Positions 1 to 9,086 are shown, counted from the stretch's first letter. The stretch is DNA of 28,467 nucleotides from Candidatus Sabulitectum sp. (GCA_029940175.1 JAOZRM010000005.1:1107-29573); one strand, 5' to 3'. Made by a program: numbers and translations. Notes: generated from the letters alone by a model not told the origin.

Positions 1-337
1 TGATGTGGAAATATGGGCAACCGGAGCTCTCTCAGTTGAAGAAGGGGAGACAGTTCAGAAACTGTCATTAAGGCTCTCCGGTAACAACCCTGCTGTTTCC
101 TCCACGGCATTCACTTGCAAAATACCATCTGCCGGTATCCTGACTCTGCAGATCCATGATCTGTCAGGAAGGGTACTCAATACTGTTTTCAATGGTTCTG
201 TGCCTGGTGGGGATATCACTATTCCTTTCAGTTTGACAGATGCCGGAGGACAGAGATTGCCCACAGGTATCTATCCGGTAATGGCTACATGCAACGGTGA
301 GACATCTGTTACCAGACTTGTTGTTGTTTATCGCTGA
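1..337 (+). CDS. C-terminal end of a secreted protein with a T9SS/FlgD-like sorting domain (5' truncated by window edge)
   Basis: The reading frame is open from base 2 and closes with TGA at 335-337; the GTG at base 5 is just an internal codon, so the real start lies outside the window. The visible ~110 residues hold the usual pattern of the FlgD-Ig-like/type IX secretion C-terminal domain: an N-P pair followed by alternating strands, the core IHDLSGRVLNTVF (family consensus 'vyDlsGr.v..l'), then LPTGIYPV ('lpsGiYfvrl') and a basic end VYR. In the family this Ig-like domain directs export across the outer membrane and is cleaved or attached at the cell surface. The catalytic or binding part of the protein is not visible, so no function is assigned. 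A hairpin 10 bases behind the stop separates it from the next gene. Confidence 0.8.
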   Translation, partial: DVEIWATGALSVEEGETVQKLSLRLSGNNPAVSSTAFTCKIPSAGILTLQIHDLSGRVLNTVFNGSVPGGDITIPFSLTDAGGQRLPTGIYPVMATCNGETSVTRLVVVYR

Positions 338-346
338 CCAATATCT

Positions 347-373
347 GCCCCGGTATTATCATTATACCGGGGC
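347..373. terminator. Hairpin between the T9SS protein and the radical SAM gene
   Basis: A perfect 10-bp inverted repeat, GCCCCGGTAT (347-356) and ATACCGGGGC (364-373), encloses a 7-base loop. It lies 10 bases after the stop of the upstream gene and 21 bases before the next start. There is only a short 'CTTT' after the stem rather than a real U-tract, so it could be a weak terminator, an attenuator or an mRNA-stabilising 3' stem. Confidence 0.6.
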
Positions 374-393
374 GCTTTAATAAGGAGACTGCT

Positions 394-1794
394 TTGTCCA
401 GAGTGCTTCTGGTGAATCCACCATCTTCAATAGATGTCTACAGCAACAGCAAGATAAGAGTCGCAATTACATCAGCCCCTTTCGTAACTCTTGGGGCACT
501 TGCAGGTGCTGTTCTGGAAGACAACCATGATGTCAGGGTGGCAGATCTGATGATTGAAGCGAGCCCACTGGATGCCTATAGAGATGTACTCCGGAACTGG
601 AAGCCTGATTTTATAGGGATCACATTTACTACTCCACTTGTTTCAGAGGCCATCACCCTTGCATCTACTGCAAGGATTGAATGCCCTGAAGCCATGATAA
701 TTGCCGGTGGAATTCACGCCTCTACTCTGCCCCGAGAAGTTCTGGAGACCAGCGAATTCGATGTAGTTGTTATAGGGGAGGGAGAAAATACTCTTAGGGA
801 GCTTTGTCTGGGAAATGATCTTCATGGAATAAGTGGTATCGCTTTTTTTGACAATACTGAATTCGTTACCACAAACTCCAGAGCACCTATAATGGATCTT
901 GATGACCTGCCTTTGCCTGCCTGGCAGCTTTACAACCTGAAGTACTACAGATCACCGCATATTGCTTCAAGAAAAAATCCTGTTGGTTACATGGAAACCA
1001 ATAGAGGTTGCAATCACTTTTGCACATACTGCAGTCAGGGCATATTCGGTCACAATGTCAGGTGGAAAAGCCCTGAAAGAATCGTGGATGAAATGTTCAG
1101 AATGCTCGATCTTGGTTTTCACGATATTCATATTAAAGATGACAATTTCACAGCAGATATTGAAAGAGCAAAGGTAGTTTGCAGACTTCTTGTAGAAAGA
1201 AAATTTCCGGCTCCCTGGGCATTGCCCACAGGTGTTAATATCCATGATGTGGATAGCGAGTTCTTCCAACTGGCTAAAGCAGCAGGTTGTTATATGGTTT
1301 CCTTTGGTATTGAAAGTGCGTCTCCTGAAGTGCTCAGGAATGTGAACAAGAATCAGTCACCTGAGCAGATCAGGGATGCAGTGAATATGGCTCATGATGC
1401 CGGACTTGAAACAGTTGGCTTTTTCATGATCGGCCTCCCCGGTGATACAGAAGAGACCATCGAGGAAACAATGAGATTCGCCTGCAGTCTTCCACTTACA
1501 TACGCCAAAGCATCAATGACACTGCCTTTCCCCTCCAGTGCCCTTTTCCGTCAGATCGACATGGAGGGTCGTATAAAAACAAAAGATTGGGATATCTACA
1601 ACTTCCACAGTACAACCGATGTGTGGGAGCATGAGAACCTTTCCTGGGACACTATAAGAAAGTATTACGGCATGTTCCACAGGAAGTTCTATTTCAGACC
1701 GTCTTACATATGGAAAAGATTCTGGCGTGACATTCGCATGGGGTATCTCTGGGATGATGTGAAAGCAGTTCTTTCCAACAACTGGGGAGATTGA
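394..1794 (+). CDS. B12-binding-domain radical SAM protein (BchE/methyltransferase-like class)
   Basis: Starts at TTG 394 behind a good Shine-Dalgarno AAGGAG (382-387). The 466-residue product has an N-terminal Rossmann-like cobalamin-binding domain (about residues 3-140, with IIAGGIHAS and VVVIGEGE, typical of the fold), then a radical SAM core with the 4Fe-4S cluster motif C206-x3-C210-x2-C213 in RGCNHFCTYCSQ, and the later strand SFGIESASPEVL seen in this class. Enzymes of this architecture use S-adenosylmethionine plus cobalamin for C-methylation, ring formation or related radical steps on lipids, tetrapyrroles or natural products; the substrate cannot be read from sequence. It opens a run of four closely packed plus-strand genes ending in an acyl-CoA ligase and a flippase, which suggests a lipid or lipid-linked substrate (inference). 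Confidence 0.88.
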   Translation: MSRVLLVNPPSSIDVYSNSKIRVAITSAPFVTLGALAGAVLEDNHDVRVADLMIEASPLDAYRDVLRNWKPDFIGITFTTPLVSEAITLASTARIECPEAMIIAGGIHASTLPREVLETSEFDVVVIGEGENTLRELCLGNDLHGISGIAFFDNTEFVTTNSRAPIMDLDDLPLPAWQLYNLKYYRSPHIASRKNPVGYMETNRGCNHFCTYCSQGIFGHNVRWKSPERIVDEMFRMLDLGFHDIHIKDDNFTADIERAKVVCRLLVERKFPAPWALPTGVNIHDVDSEFFQLAKAAGCYMVSFGIESASPEVLRNVNKNQSPEQIRDAVNMAHDAGLETVGFFMIGLPGDTEETIEETMRFACSLPLTYAKASMTLPFPSSALFRQIDMEGRIKTKDWDIYNFHSTTDVWEHENLSWDTIRKYYGMFHRKFYFRPSYIWKRFWRDIRMGYLWDDVKAVLSNNWGD

Positions 1795-1797
1795 TCT

Positions 1798-2994
1798 GTG
1801 AGGAAAGTGCTACTGCCCATTCTGCTCATTGTTTTATCCATCTTTATCGCCGAAAAGTTTTTCCCGCAGATTCGCATGAAACAGCTTACGGTGGTTACAA
1901 TTCCCGGTGGGGCAACAGTTTCAATAAATGGGATTCCAGCAGGAGTTTCTCCACTGAGGCAGTTTGTACCCCAGGATGGAGTATTTATTGTCGCAGAGAA
2001 GGATGGTTTTTTTGCGGTTGATTCGCTTGTTGAAGCTCCAATTGATACCCTGTTTCTTCAACTCCGGGAAGGGTGTCTCATTGTTGTGAGAACCAACCCA
2101 CCAGGTTGCCAGATCCTATCTCATGGTTATGCAGGCATGTCGCCCTGTTCTCTGGTTGTGGAAACTGGCAGCACAGTTGAGATAACCGCCCTGGGCGAGA
2201 TGGGTATTTCGGTAACTCGTGTGGTGAATGTACTTACTCCCGGAGCAAGAATAGTGGAGATTGCAGTTCCGTATCAGTTCACAGACCAGAGCAGTGGATC
2301 TGAGTTCTCAGTTATTCCACGTGACCTTCTCCCTTTTGCAATGGGACCACTGACCGTTGGCCGGTACGAGGTGACTGCTCTTCAGTTTGCAGATTTCATG
2401 AATGCTGTTGACCCGGAACTGCTAACTGACTCCCATTCTGTCAAGGGCAGAACCTGTCTTATGGACAGTATTCTTAAGTGCAACTGGAAAGGACCACTAA
2501 GCTTCAACATGGATACAACCGCCTATGCACCTTTTGAGGGAATGGCAGATTTCCCCATGGTCGGAATGACCAGGAGGGGCTCGGAGTGGTACTGTGAATG
2601 GTTTTCCCGCCAGGGTTCCACCGGGCTGGAGTTTAGATTGCCCGATCGTGATGAGTGGGAAATTCTTGCTGTTCCAGGCTCGGATCTGGCTGTGAATCTG
2701 TCAGACATCAATGAAACTATTCTCACAAGACATCCTGAGTTGGATGACGGGTGGGAGGAAACAGCACCTTCAGGTGCTATGGGCAGAAGCAGCTGGGGGC
2801 TTTGCGAAATGCAGGGAAACGTATGGGAATGGACATCTTCACAGAGGATTGCAGTTGGAGGAAGCTGGCTTTCTATGCTGGAGGATTGCAGAGCTGGATC
2901 AATTATAGAATTGGATGATAACCTGGGTTACCCCTTTGTGGGATTCAGGGTTGTGGCTACAGGCTATCCTATTGATATTATCCCGAGTCCGTAA
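1798..2994 (+). CDS. Membrane-anchored PEGA-domain protein with an FGE-sulfatase (SUMF1-like) domain lacking the first catalytic Cys
   Basis: GTG start 3 bases after the preceding stop, with GGGGAG about 8 bases upstream. Residues 4-20 form one hydrophobic segment (signal anchor), followed by two PEGA-type beta repeats (about 30-75 and 92-158; first one TIPGGATVSINGIPAG) and a C-terminal formylglycine-generating-enzyme-like fold (about 165-390) with EVTALQFADFMN, FRLPDRDEWE, MQGNVWEW, GGSW and a final GFRVV. In true FGEs two Cys five residues apart follow GGSW; here the first is Ser and only the second Cys (in EDCR) remains, so aldehyde-forming activity on sulfatases is doubtful. More probably it is a periplasmic binding or structural member of the C-type-lectin-like family. 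The position between a radical SAM enzyme and an acyl-CoA ligase suggests a role in the same envelope pathway. Confidence 0.82.
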   Translation: MRKVLLPILLIVLSIFIAEKFFPQIRMKQLTVVTIPGGATVSINGIPAGVSPLRQFVPQDGVFIVAEKDGFFAVDSLVEAPIDTLFLQLREGCLIVVRTNPPGCQILSHGYAGMSPCSLVVETGSTVEITALGEMGISVTRVVNVLTPGARIVEIAVPYQFTDQSSGSEFSVIPRDLLPFAMGPLTVGRYEVTALQFADFMNAVDPELLTDSHSVKGRTCLMDSILKCNWKGPLSFNMDTTAYAPFEGMADFPMVGMTRRGSEWYCEWFSRQGSTGLEFRLPDRDEWEILAVPGSDLAVNLSDINETILTRHPELDDGWEETAPSGAMGRSSWGLCEMQGNVWEWTSSQRIAVGGSWLSMLEDCRAGSIIELDDNLGYPFVGFRVVATGYPIDIIPSP

Positions 2995-3017
2995 CTTTCA
3001 GGGATGGGAGACAGATA

Positions 3018-4751
3018 ATGAACAGAGTTATACCCGGGGGGCCTCTTTGTCCGGCTCCGGAACTGCCAAGCATACCAGACTTGATTATGAATTCAGCCAG
3101 AAGATTTCCCGACAGGATAGCCGTTCGAGAACCTGCAGAGCTGGGAAAATTCAAATCCATCAGTTACAGGCAGTTTGCCAGCAATATTGATTGGGTTGCC
3201 AGAGGAATTCTGGAGACCATAGAACAGCCAATTGTGGCTATTGTTGGTAAAAACAGCATCTCATGGTACACTGCATATTTTGCTGTTCATCGTGCCGGTG
3301 GAATTGTAGTTCCAGTAGACCCGGGGCTTCCACAGTCCGATATGCACAACATTCTCCACTACTCCGGGGCGAACATGATATTTCACGATGTAGATTTTGG
3401 AGATTGGTTTGAACAGTGCAAGGATGTTGTTCCGGTGGCTATGAACTCAGGTTTTAAGGATGCCCCTGTTCTGTACAGCAGTATCCTTCGTAAAGGCAGA
3501 ACTAGCAAACTGGATCTTCCTGCAGATTATGATATTACCCGACCGGCCATTATCAGCTATACATCAGGAACAACCGGTCTGGCCAAGGGGGTGGTTCACT
3601 CTCAGTATTCAGTTCTTTCAGATGTGAGCCAGTCTTTGCAGTTCTTTAACATAAATGAGGATGATATTTTCCTGAGCGTTCTTCCGGTTCACCATCTGTT
3701 TGAGGGAACTGTAGGCTTTCTACTGCCTCTTGCCTGTGGAGCAGAGATCGCCATTGCACACGGTCTCCGATATGTGGCAGCAGATCTCCTTACCACACAC
3801 GCAACAATTCTGCTGGCAGTTCCACTTCTCTGGGAAACGCTGTATCGCCGGATAATGGACACCATCAAATCATCTTTTTCAGGTAAAGCAAAATTTGGAG
3901 TAGGACTAACCCTTTCAAAGGTCACAGAAAAGCTAGGCATCAAGGGTTTCAGAAGAAAAGTTTTCGATCCGGTTCACGAGAAGTTCGGTGGAAAACTCCG
4001 CCTTCTTATCTCCGGTGGAGCAGGCATTGATCCCAAGGCCATAGAAGGTCTGGAGAAACTTGGTTTCCTGATGCTGGAAGGATATGGATTGACAGAGACA
4101 GCTCCAATTCTTTCTGCCAACAGACCGGCAGCCAACAAGTATGGCAGTGTTGGGGTTCTTCTTCCAGAAGTCGAGGGAAGAATAGATGAACCTGATGAGT
4201 TTGGTGTAGGCGAGATCATTGTTAAGGGACCCAACATCATGCTGGGTTATTACGGGAATCCTGAAGCTACTGCAGAGGTTCTTTCTGAAGACGGATGGTT
4301 CCGTACCGGTGATTTCGGTTACTTTGACAGCGAGGGCTTCCTTTTTATAACCGGACGGAAGAAAAATGTCATTATCGCCAAGAACGGCAAGAACGTTTAT
4401 CCTGAAGGAATTGAGACAGAGCTTAATCGGTTCAGACATATTAAGGAATGCATGGTATTCGGCAGAGTTTCCGAATCCAAGGGTGAGGAGATCTGCGTGC
4501 TTCTTGTTCCTGATAGAGATCTGCTCATTGAGGAGGCCGAGAGCCAGAACAGAAAGATAACTCAGGATGATGAGATACTGGCCATGAGAAAAGTAGTGAA
4601 AAACTATAACACTGCAGCGGAAAGCTACAAGAGAATTGCCAGCTTTATCATCAATCCCGTTGAGCTTCCCAAAACCACCACTAAGAAAATCAAGAGAAAT
4701 GTTGCCTTGAAAGAAGCAGGTATGTCCCCAAGCGAGGTTTTCAGACCCTGA
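3018..4751 (+). CDS. AMP-forming acyl-CoA/acyl-ACP ligase (long-chain fatty-acid-CoA ligase family)
   Basis: ATG 3018 lies 7 bases after GGGAG. The 577-residue protein is full length for the ANL adenylating superfamily: A3 P-loop SYTSGTTGLAKG at residues 180-191, the A5 motif GYGLTETAP, the A7 region DGWFRTGDFGYFD, the A8 hinge GRKKNVII, and a C-terminal lysine-bearing segment LPKTTTKKIKRN that matches the A10 region. It would activate a fatty acid or related carboxylate with ATP and load it onto CoA or a carrier; the long A2/A3 spacing and the extra ~30-residue insertion after GKAKFG resemble FadD15-like long-chain enzymes. Its stop overlaps the flippase start by one base (TGATG), so the two are probably translationally coupled. 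The substrate is unknown. Confidence 0.9.
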   Translation: MNRVIPGGPLCPAPELPSIPDLIMNSARRFPDRIAVREPAELGKFKSISYRQFASNIDWVARGILETIEQPIVAIVGKNSISWYTAYFAVHRAGGIVVPVDPGLPQSDMHNILHYSGANMIFHDVDFGDWFEQCKDVVPVAMNSGFKDAPVLYSSILRKGRTSKLDLPADYDITRPAIISYTSGTTGLAKGVVHSQYSVLSDVSQSLQFFNINEDDIFLSVLPVHHLFEGTVGFLLPLACGAEIAIAHGLRYVAADLLTTHATILLAVPLLWETLYRRIMDTIKSSFSGKAKFGVGLTLSKVTEKLGIKGFRRKVFDPVHEKFGGKLRLLISGGAGIDPKAIEGLEKLGFLMLEGYGLTETAPILSANRPAANKYGSVGVLLPEVEGRIDEPDEFGVGEIIVKGPNIMLGYYGNPEATAEVLSEDGWFRTGDFGYFDSEGFLFITGRKKNVIIAKNGKNVYPEGIETELNRFRHIKECMVFGRVSESKGEEICVLLVPDRDLLIEEAESQNRKITQDDEILAMRKVVKNYNTAAESYKRIASFIINPVELPKTTTKKIKRNVALKEAGMSPSEVFRP

Positions 4752-6196
4752 TGGCAGGTCGCAAGGCAAACAGTGCTTACATGCTTCTGGGACAGATCTT
4801 TGGCAAAGCAGGTCTCTTTGTCTCATTAATGATTTATTCCAGATTACTTAGTGATGGAGCTTTTGGAGAATTACTTTTTGCCGTGTCAATAGGACTTATA
4901 GTTGTGTTTCTAAGTGATATGGGCGCAACAATGCTTGTTACAAGGCGAATTGCAAGTGGCTGGCCTACTGACAGTATTCTTTCTTCCGCACTTATTCTTC
5001 GAACAGGCTTGTCACTGATAACCATCTCAACAGTTATGCTTGCAGGTTGGGTTGCCGGTTACTCAAGTAGTCAGTTGATACTTATTCTACTGGTTGCAGC
5101 AGGTTTTATTCTTGATGGTTTTTGCGATACCTCATTTGCTGTTTTCCGAGCTAAAGGCTTAATGGTCTATGAGGCAATAGCAAGGTCGATGCACGGGATA
5201 CTGGGGGTCGCCCTTGCTGTGATGGCCTGGAAGACCGGACAGAGTGTATTTTTTGCCGGAGCTACTTACATACTCAGAGAAATTCCCGCACTTCTCTTTG
5301 TCTATACAGTATTGCCGAAAAAAATGGGGTACAGAATACAGTTATCCTCCAAAATCTATTCGTCTGTTATTCCACTGTTGAAGGCAGCTGTACCTCTCGG
5401 GCTTGTGGGAATGCTGTTTGTTGCCGGTGAAAGACTGGATAGTATCTTTATCAAAGCCGAACTGGGGGATGAGGCAATCGCCGCTTATCAACAGTGTATT
5501 AAAATACTTGAAGCACTGGTTCTTATTGTGACACCCACATTGCTTCCAGGAGCTCTCTTTGCTGCATTGTGTGAAGCAGTTCAGGCGGGTTGGGGAAAAG
5601 CCAGAGAGAGAATTGCCTGGATGACTGAACTTTTCCTGGTAATCGCATTTCTGCTGATTATTCCTTTGTGGGCCGCAGAGCAGCATGTTCTTAGGGCTGT
5701 ATGGGGAAACGAATTCCTGCGCGGAGTATCGCCAGACCAGCTGCGTTCTGCTTTCCGAATAGTGCTGATGACTCTTCCAGTAGCTTATATATTTCACATG
5801 TTTATGGCGATTATGATCTCGCTGGAAAGGCAGAAGAGGTCAGTCCCTATTGTTGCCATAGCACTGGTAATAGAGATTGCTCTATTCATGATCCTGATTC
5901 CTCCACTGGGAATCGTGGGAGCTGCAATTGGTCACCTTGTACTTCTTTTGGCAGTTGCAGTAATACTTTCCTGGGACATCCATCGAAAATATGGCCCTAC
6001 CGGTTTTTCCATGGGCACAAGAAGACCGCTTCTTGCAGCAATCCCAGCTTTCACAGTATTGATTTTACAGCCACTGAACCTTTGGGCAAACGCAGCGGTT
6101 TCAGTGGCTGTTTTTATTGCAATCTGGCTCATTGCCGGTGGCAAAAGTATTATCCCCCGACTCAAGCCTGAACCTGCTAAGGAAGTAATTTCCTGA
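4751..6196 (+). CDS. Lipid-linked oligosaccharide flippase-like membrane protein (MATE/MOP superfamily)
   Basis: The 481-residue protein is almost entirely hydrophobic, with about a dozen or more transmembrane helices. It begins SAYMLLGQIFGKAGLFVSLM, the characteristic first helix of polysaccharide-biosynthesis (Wzx/RfbX/MurJ-type) flippases, and has GERLDSIFI and a MALI-type C-terminal half (IVGAAIGHLVLLL). Members move undecaprenyl- or other lipid-linked glycans, or lipids, across the cytoplasmic membrane. The start ATG overlaps the ligase stop by one base. Its last 20 bases overlap the 3' end of the oppositely oriented amidotransferase gene, with no terminator between the two. Context argues that it exports a product of the neighbouring envelope enzymes. 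Confidence 0.85.
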   Translation: MAGRKANSAYMLLGQIFGKAGLFVSLMIYSRLLSDGAFGELLFAVSIGLIVVFLSDMGATMLVTRRIASGWPTDSILSSALILRTGLSLITISTVMLAGWVAGYSSSQLILILLVAAGFILDGFCDTSFAVFRAKGLMVYEAIARSMHGILGVALAVMAWKTGQSVFFAGATYILREIPALLFVYTVLPKKMGYRIQLSSKIYSSVIPLLKAAVPLGLVGMLFVAGERLDSIFIKAELGDEAIAAYQQCIKILEALVLIVTPTLLPGALFAALCEAVQAGWGKARERIAWMTELFLVIAFLLIIPLWAAEQHVLRAVWGNEFLRGVSPDQLRSAFRIVLMTLPVAYIFHMFMAIMISLERQKRSVPIVAIALVIEIALFMILIPPLGIVGAAIGHLVLLLAVAVILSWDIHRKYGPTGFSMGTRRPLLAAIPAFTVLILQPLNLWANAAVSVAVFIAIWLIAGGKSIIPRLKPEPAKEVIS

Positions 6197-7238
6197 CACG
6201 CATGGCTAACTTTCGGAAAGACCTGTTTCTTGTTTTGAAGTTAAATACACTTTTCTTCTTGAGGTCTTTCATAATTGAGTTGTCGCAACCCATTTCTTCC
6301 AGGAATTCATTAAATCCCTCCGGTGCCTCTTTGGGTTCTCTTTCCTCCACGATTTTAAGAGCATGTTCTCTGTCTATAACACCAGCTCTGGTCATGTTGG
6401 CATAGAGGTACTCATATTTACCGAAACCTGTACGCTCTCTGAACAGATAGCTGGAGTGTGGTGTGCCCAGACAATCGTATCTGACTGTAGAAATGTCTTT
6501 GCCGAAATCCAGCTCTTTGTTCAACGTTTTATAAATACTCGGTAGATCCCAGGGAATGTAGTTTGGCAGGTTGATTTGTTTTACACCAAACATCCGTTTC
6601 CATGAGGGAAAGAAATAATCCCATTTCAGTTCTTTGAGATTAAATGCAGGTTTCATTATGTCTTTGAAGCAGACTCTGTCCATGTAAGAGGTCTCAGGCG
6701 GAGGAGATTCGAGAACGTCAGAGAACCCAGCTGCAATCAATCTAATGCCCTGTGTATCTGCTGCTCTGAATATGGCAGTTGGAATAAGAACAACACAGGC
6801 TGCGCAAAATTCCCCTGTGGCTTCAAGAGCTCTCTTGTAAACTTTGTTAAGAAGTTCCTTGTGGGGGGAGTAGGTGATCAGATCAACACCAAGTTTCGCT
6901 GCAGATTCTTTGACAAAAGCCAATGCTCCAGGCTCCAGAAAACCGTTATCGAAGTTAAAAGCAAGACAACGCATGTTGTATTTTTCTTTCATCATCCAGA
7001 GAGTATAAGTACTGTCTTTTCCACCGCTGTAAGGCACAAGTACATCATACTTTTTACCTTTGCCCCGATATCTCTTAAGAATGCGCTCTAGTTTTTTTTC
7101 GCGTTTTTGCCAGTCAATTTTTGCATTCATTATGTCAAATTCTCTACATACTCTGCATTCTCCATTTTCGTCAAAATCGATATTCGGGTAGGTTGATGGA
7201 AGAATGCATCTTGTACATCTCTTGATCTCTTCAGGCAT
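6177..7238 (-). CDS. N-acetyl-sugar amidotransferase-like PP-loop enzyme (WbpG family)
   Basis: The start is placed at ATG 7238 rather than the upstream in-frame ATG at 7268, because AAGGAG sits 6 bases before it and the protein then opens with the family's usual MxxxIKRCTRC. The 353-residue product has an N-terminal four-Cys zinc-type site (C8-x2-C11 and C28-x2-C31) and the ATP-pyrophosphatase PP-loop SGGKDS at 71-76. WbpG-type enzymes convert an N-acetyl group on a nucleotide-sugar-derived residue to an acetamidino group, using ammonia from a HisH/HisF-like partner; no such partner gene is visible in this window. This is the best-supported hint that the surrounding cluster handles surface sugars. 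Upstream (7239-7464) I see no gene; a poor TTGCTT-N17-TATCTT promoter match lies about 40 bases before the start. Confidence 0.85.
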   Translation of the reverse strand: MPEEIKRCTRCILPSTYPNIDFDENGECRVCREFDIMNAKIDWQKREKKLERILKRYRGKGKKYDVLVPYSGGKDSTYTLWMMKEKYNMRCLAFNFDNGFLEPGALAFVKESAAKLGVDLITYSPHKELLNKVYKRALEATGEFCAACVVLIPTAIFRAADTQGIRLIAAGFSDVLESPPPETSYMDRVCFKDIMKPAFNLKELKWDYFFPSWKRMFGVKQINLPNYIPWDLPSIYKTLNKELDFGKDISTVRYDCLGTPHSSYLFRERTGFGKYEYLYANMTRAGVIDREHALKIVEEREPKEAPEGFNEFLEEMGCDNSIMKDLKKKSVFNFKTRNRSFRKLAMRVRKLLP

Positions 7239-7464
7239 AACTCTCCTTTTTTCAGTTGCTATAATCATACTAAGATAGTAGGAAATAGGTTGCGAAGCAA
7301 TAATTACATAACTGATTACACGAAAACATGATACAAAATATCTTAATTTATTCGATGGGGAATATACTACTTTTCGGCAAAAAAATATAGTTAGACATGA
7401 TGGTTGCTGATCTCAGGATTTTGAAGCTTCGCTGCCATTCAGCAAACTGAATACAGAGATGAAT

Positions 7465-8997
7465 TTATTTATTGGAGTGATCGCAAAGGAATTGATGGAA
7501 CCTGTTCTTTTGAGCCTTGCACACCCCCCTTTTTTTCATAGTTCGGTAAACCGGGTTGAGCAAAGACAGTGCAAATTTTACAGGGTGGGATCTCATCAAC
7601 AAAGTGATCGGTCTCCATGCCATACATTTGATCAGATTGTTCGGGAGCTTCATGTTCACTAGCATAAATAGAAAATTCACATAGCTGAGTTTTCTGTCGT
7701 GATTTTCCTTGAGGTACGAAACATCCGCTTCTCTGATTATTCCTTCTGCAACGGCTTTATCAAAGAGGACCGTGCCCGGATAGAATGTGAGAGTATAAAG
7801 TTGCAGTATATAAGGTCTTGGTAATTCAAGAATACCTCTAAGGGTTGTTAGCTCGTCATCTGTAGTTTCCCATGGATTCTCAAGAATTACATCATAAGTT
7901 GGGCAGAAGGAGGGAGGGAAGACTTTTCGTACAGAGCGGGCGAGATCAAGAAGCCTTTCCCTGTTGAAAAAATTTCTGCGATACAGTTCGTTTGTGGACA
8001 CAGCAAGAGTCTGGATTCCTATCTGGGTTCTTCTCAGACCAGCGTCATAAAGAATGGACAGCTTCTGTTCTCCAGATGATAAGACGCTGAGAAGGGCATA
8101 GAATGGGTGTCCGATTTCTTCCTTGTATTTGTCCCGGAAGAGGCTTAACTGCTCTTCACTTGCACTGGCGAAGTCATCATCCATGAAGTTGATCCTGTTC
8201 AGCCAGGGGAACTTCTCACAGATCCCCTTTATCTCTTCAATAACACTGTCAATACTTCTTCTTCTGACTGTTTTGCACCCCTTGTATAAGGTTCTGTTAT
8301 GACTATTTATGCAGTAGGTACACTGATGTGGACAACCTCTCGTCCACATTGTTTCGTAGATAAAATGCTGAGGACCATTGAAATGGATTCTTCCTCTAAC
8401 CATCTCTTTGAGAATATCCTCATCAAAGGGCAGGATATTACTGCCCACAAGAATGAACTGATCTTCAAGATCGTAATCCGGAAAAGGGATGTTATCCAGG
8501 TTGGCCATTGGCTCTCTTACGGGATTGCGACACTCTCCCTGCTGGTCTTTGAACCATATGTTCTTTACATCAGTGGGACGAATGCCATTTTGAAGGCAAT
8601 TCGCCAGTTCCAGTAATGCTTCCTCTCCTTCTCCAACACAGACATAATCAGCAATATCAACACATTGCTCAGGTGCTACAGTTGGGTGTACCCCACCCCA
8701 GACAATGGGAATATCTGCTGCTTCCTTGATTTTTTCGGTTAGATGAGTCATCTTGACGAAGTAGTTACTCATAAGGGACATACCCAACAGGTCATAACCC
8801 GCAACTTTTTCAATAACCTGATCAATGACCTCATCCGGGTAGAAATCTTCGAAATCAATGCCGTTCCTGATCATGCTTTCAAGATCCTGAAGAAAAATCT
8901 GTACAACTGAATGTCCGCGGGCTTTGAGATATGAAGCCAGGAGACGGGTACTCAGCGATGTTATATCAAGATAAGGAGAAATCAATACTATTCTCAT
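7465..8997 (-). CDS. Second B12-binding radical SAM protein
   Basis: The 510-residue product opens MRIVLISPYLDITSLSTRLL, the first strand of a cobalamin-binding domain, followed by IVWGGVHPTVAPE and VCVGEGEEALLEL. The radical SAM cluster motif is C222-x3-C226-x2-C229 in TRGCPHQCTYCINSH, followed by INFMDDDF and IGIQTLAVSTNELY, as in the 'B4-binding/elongator-fold' core. It is not a recent duplicate of the 394-1794 enzyme: outside the motifs the two differ strongly. The C-terminal ~90 residues are basic with a hydrophobic patch (MLVNMKLPNNLI), possibly membrane-associating. The Shine-Dalgarno is weak (GGGAAAAG). It lies upstream of the amidotransferase on the same strand, separated by 226 bases. 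The reaction is unknown; modification of a lipid or sugar is an inference from context. Confidence 0.87.
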   Translation of the reverse strand: MRIVLISPYLDITSLSTRLLASYLKARGHSVVQIFLQDLESMIRNGIDFEDFYPDEVIDQVIEKVAGYDLLGMSLMSNYFVKMTHLTEKIKEAADIPIVWGGVHPTVAPEQCVDIADYVCVGEGEEALLELANCLQNGIRPTDVKNIWFKDQQGECRNPVREPMANLDNIPFPDYDLEDQFILVGSNILPFDEDILKEMVRGRIHFNGPQHFIYETMWTRGCPHQCTYCINSHNRTLYKGCKTVRRRSIDSVIEEIKGICEKFPWLNRINFMDDDFASASEEQLSLFRDKYKEEIGHPFYALLSVLSSGEQKLSILYDAGLRRTQIGIQTLAVSTNELYRRNFFNRERLLDLARSVRKVFPPSFCPTYDVILENPWETTDDELTTLRGILELPRPYILQLYTLTFYPGTVLFDKAVAEGIIREADVSYLKENHDRKLSYVNFLFMLVNMKLPNNLIKCMAWRPITLLMRSHPVKFALSLLNPVYRTMKKRGVCKAQKNRFHQFLCDHSNK

Positions 8998-9086
8998 GCG
9001 ATTCTTTTCCCATGTTGCGTAATTTTATTTATGATACAATTTTCCGATTTTGTAAATAACATTTTTTCTTAATCAGGTCAAGGAAA

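Noticed and set aside
3933..4826. 297-residue minus-strand open frame opposite the acyl-CoA ligase
   Set aside because: It lies wholly antisense to well-conserved ligase motifs and the flippase start; its translation shows no family pattern or ribosome-binding site.
5342..6171. Open frames of 151 (-) and 156 (+) residues inside the flippase
   Set aside because: Cys/Ser/His-rich translations typical of out-of-frame reads of a membrane protein; no start signals.
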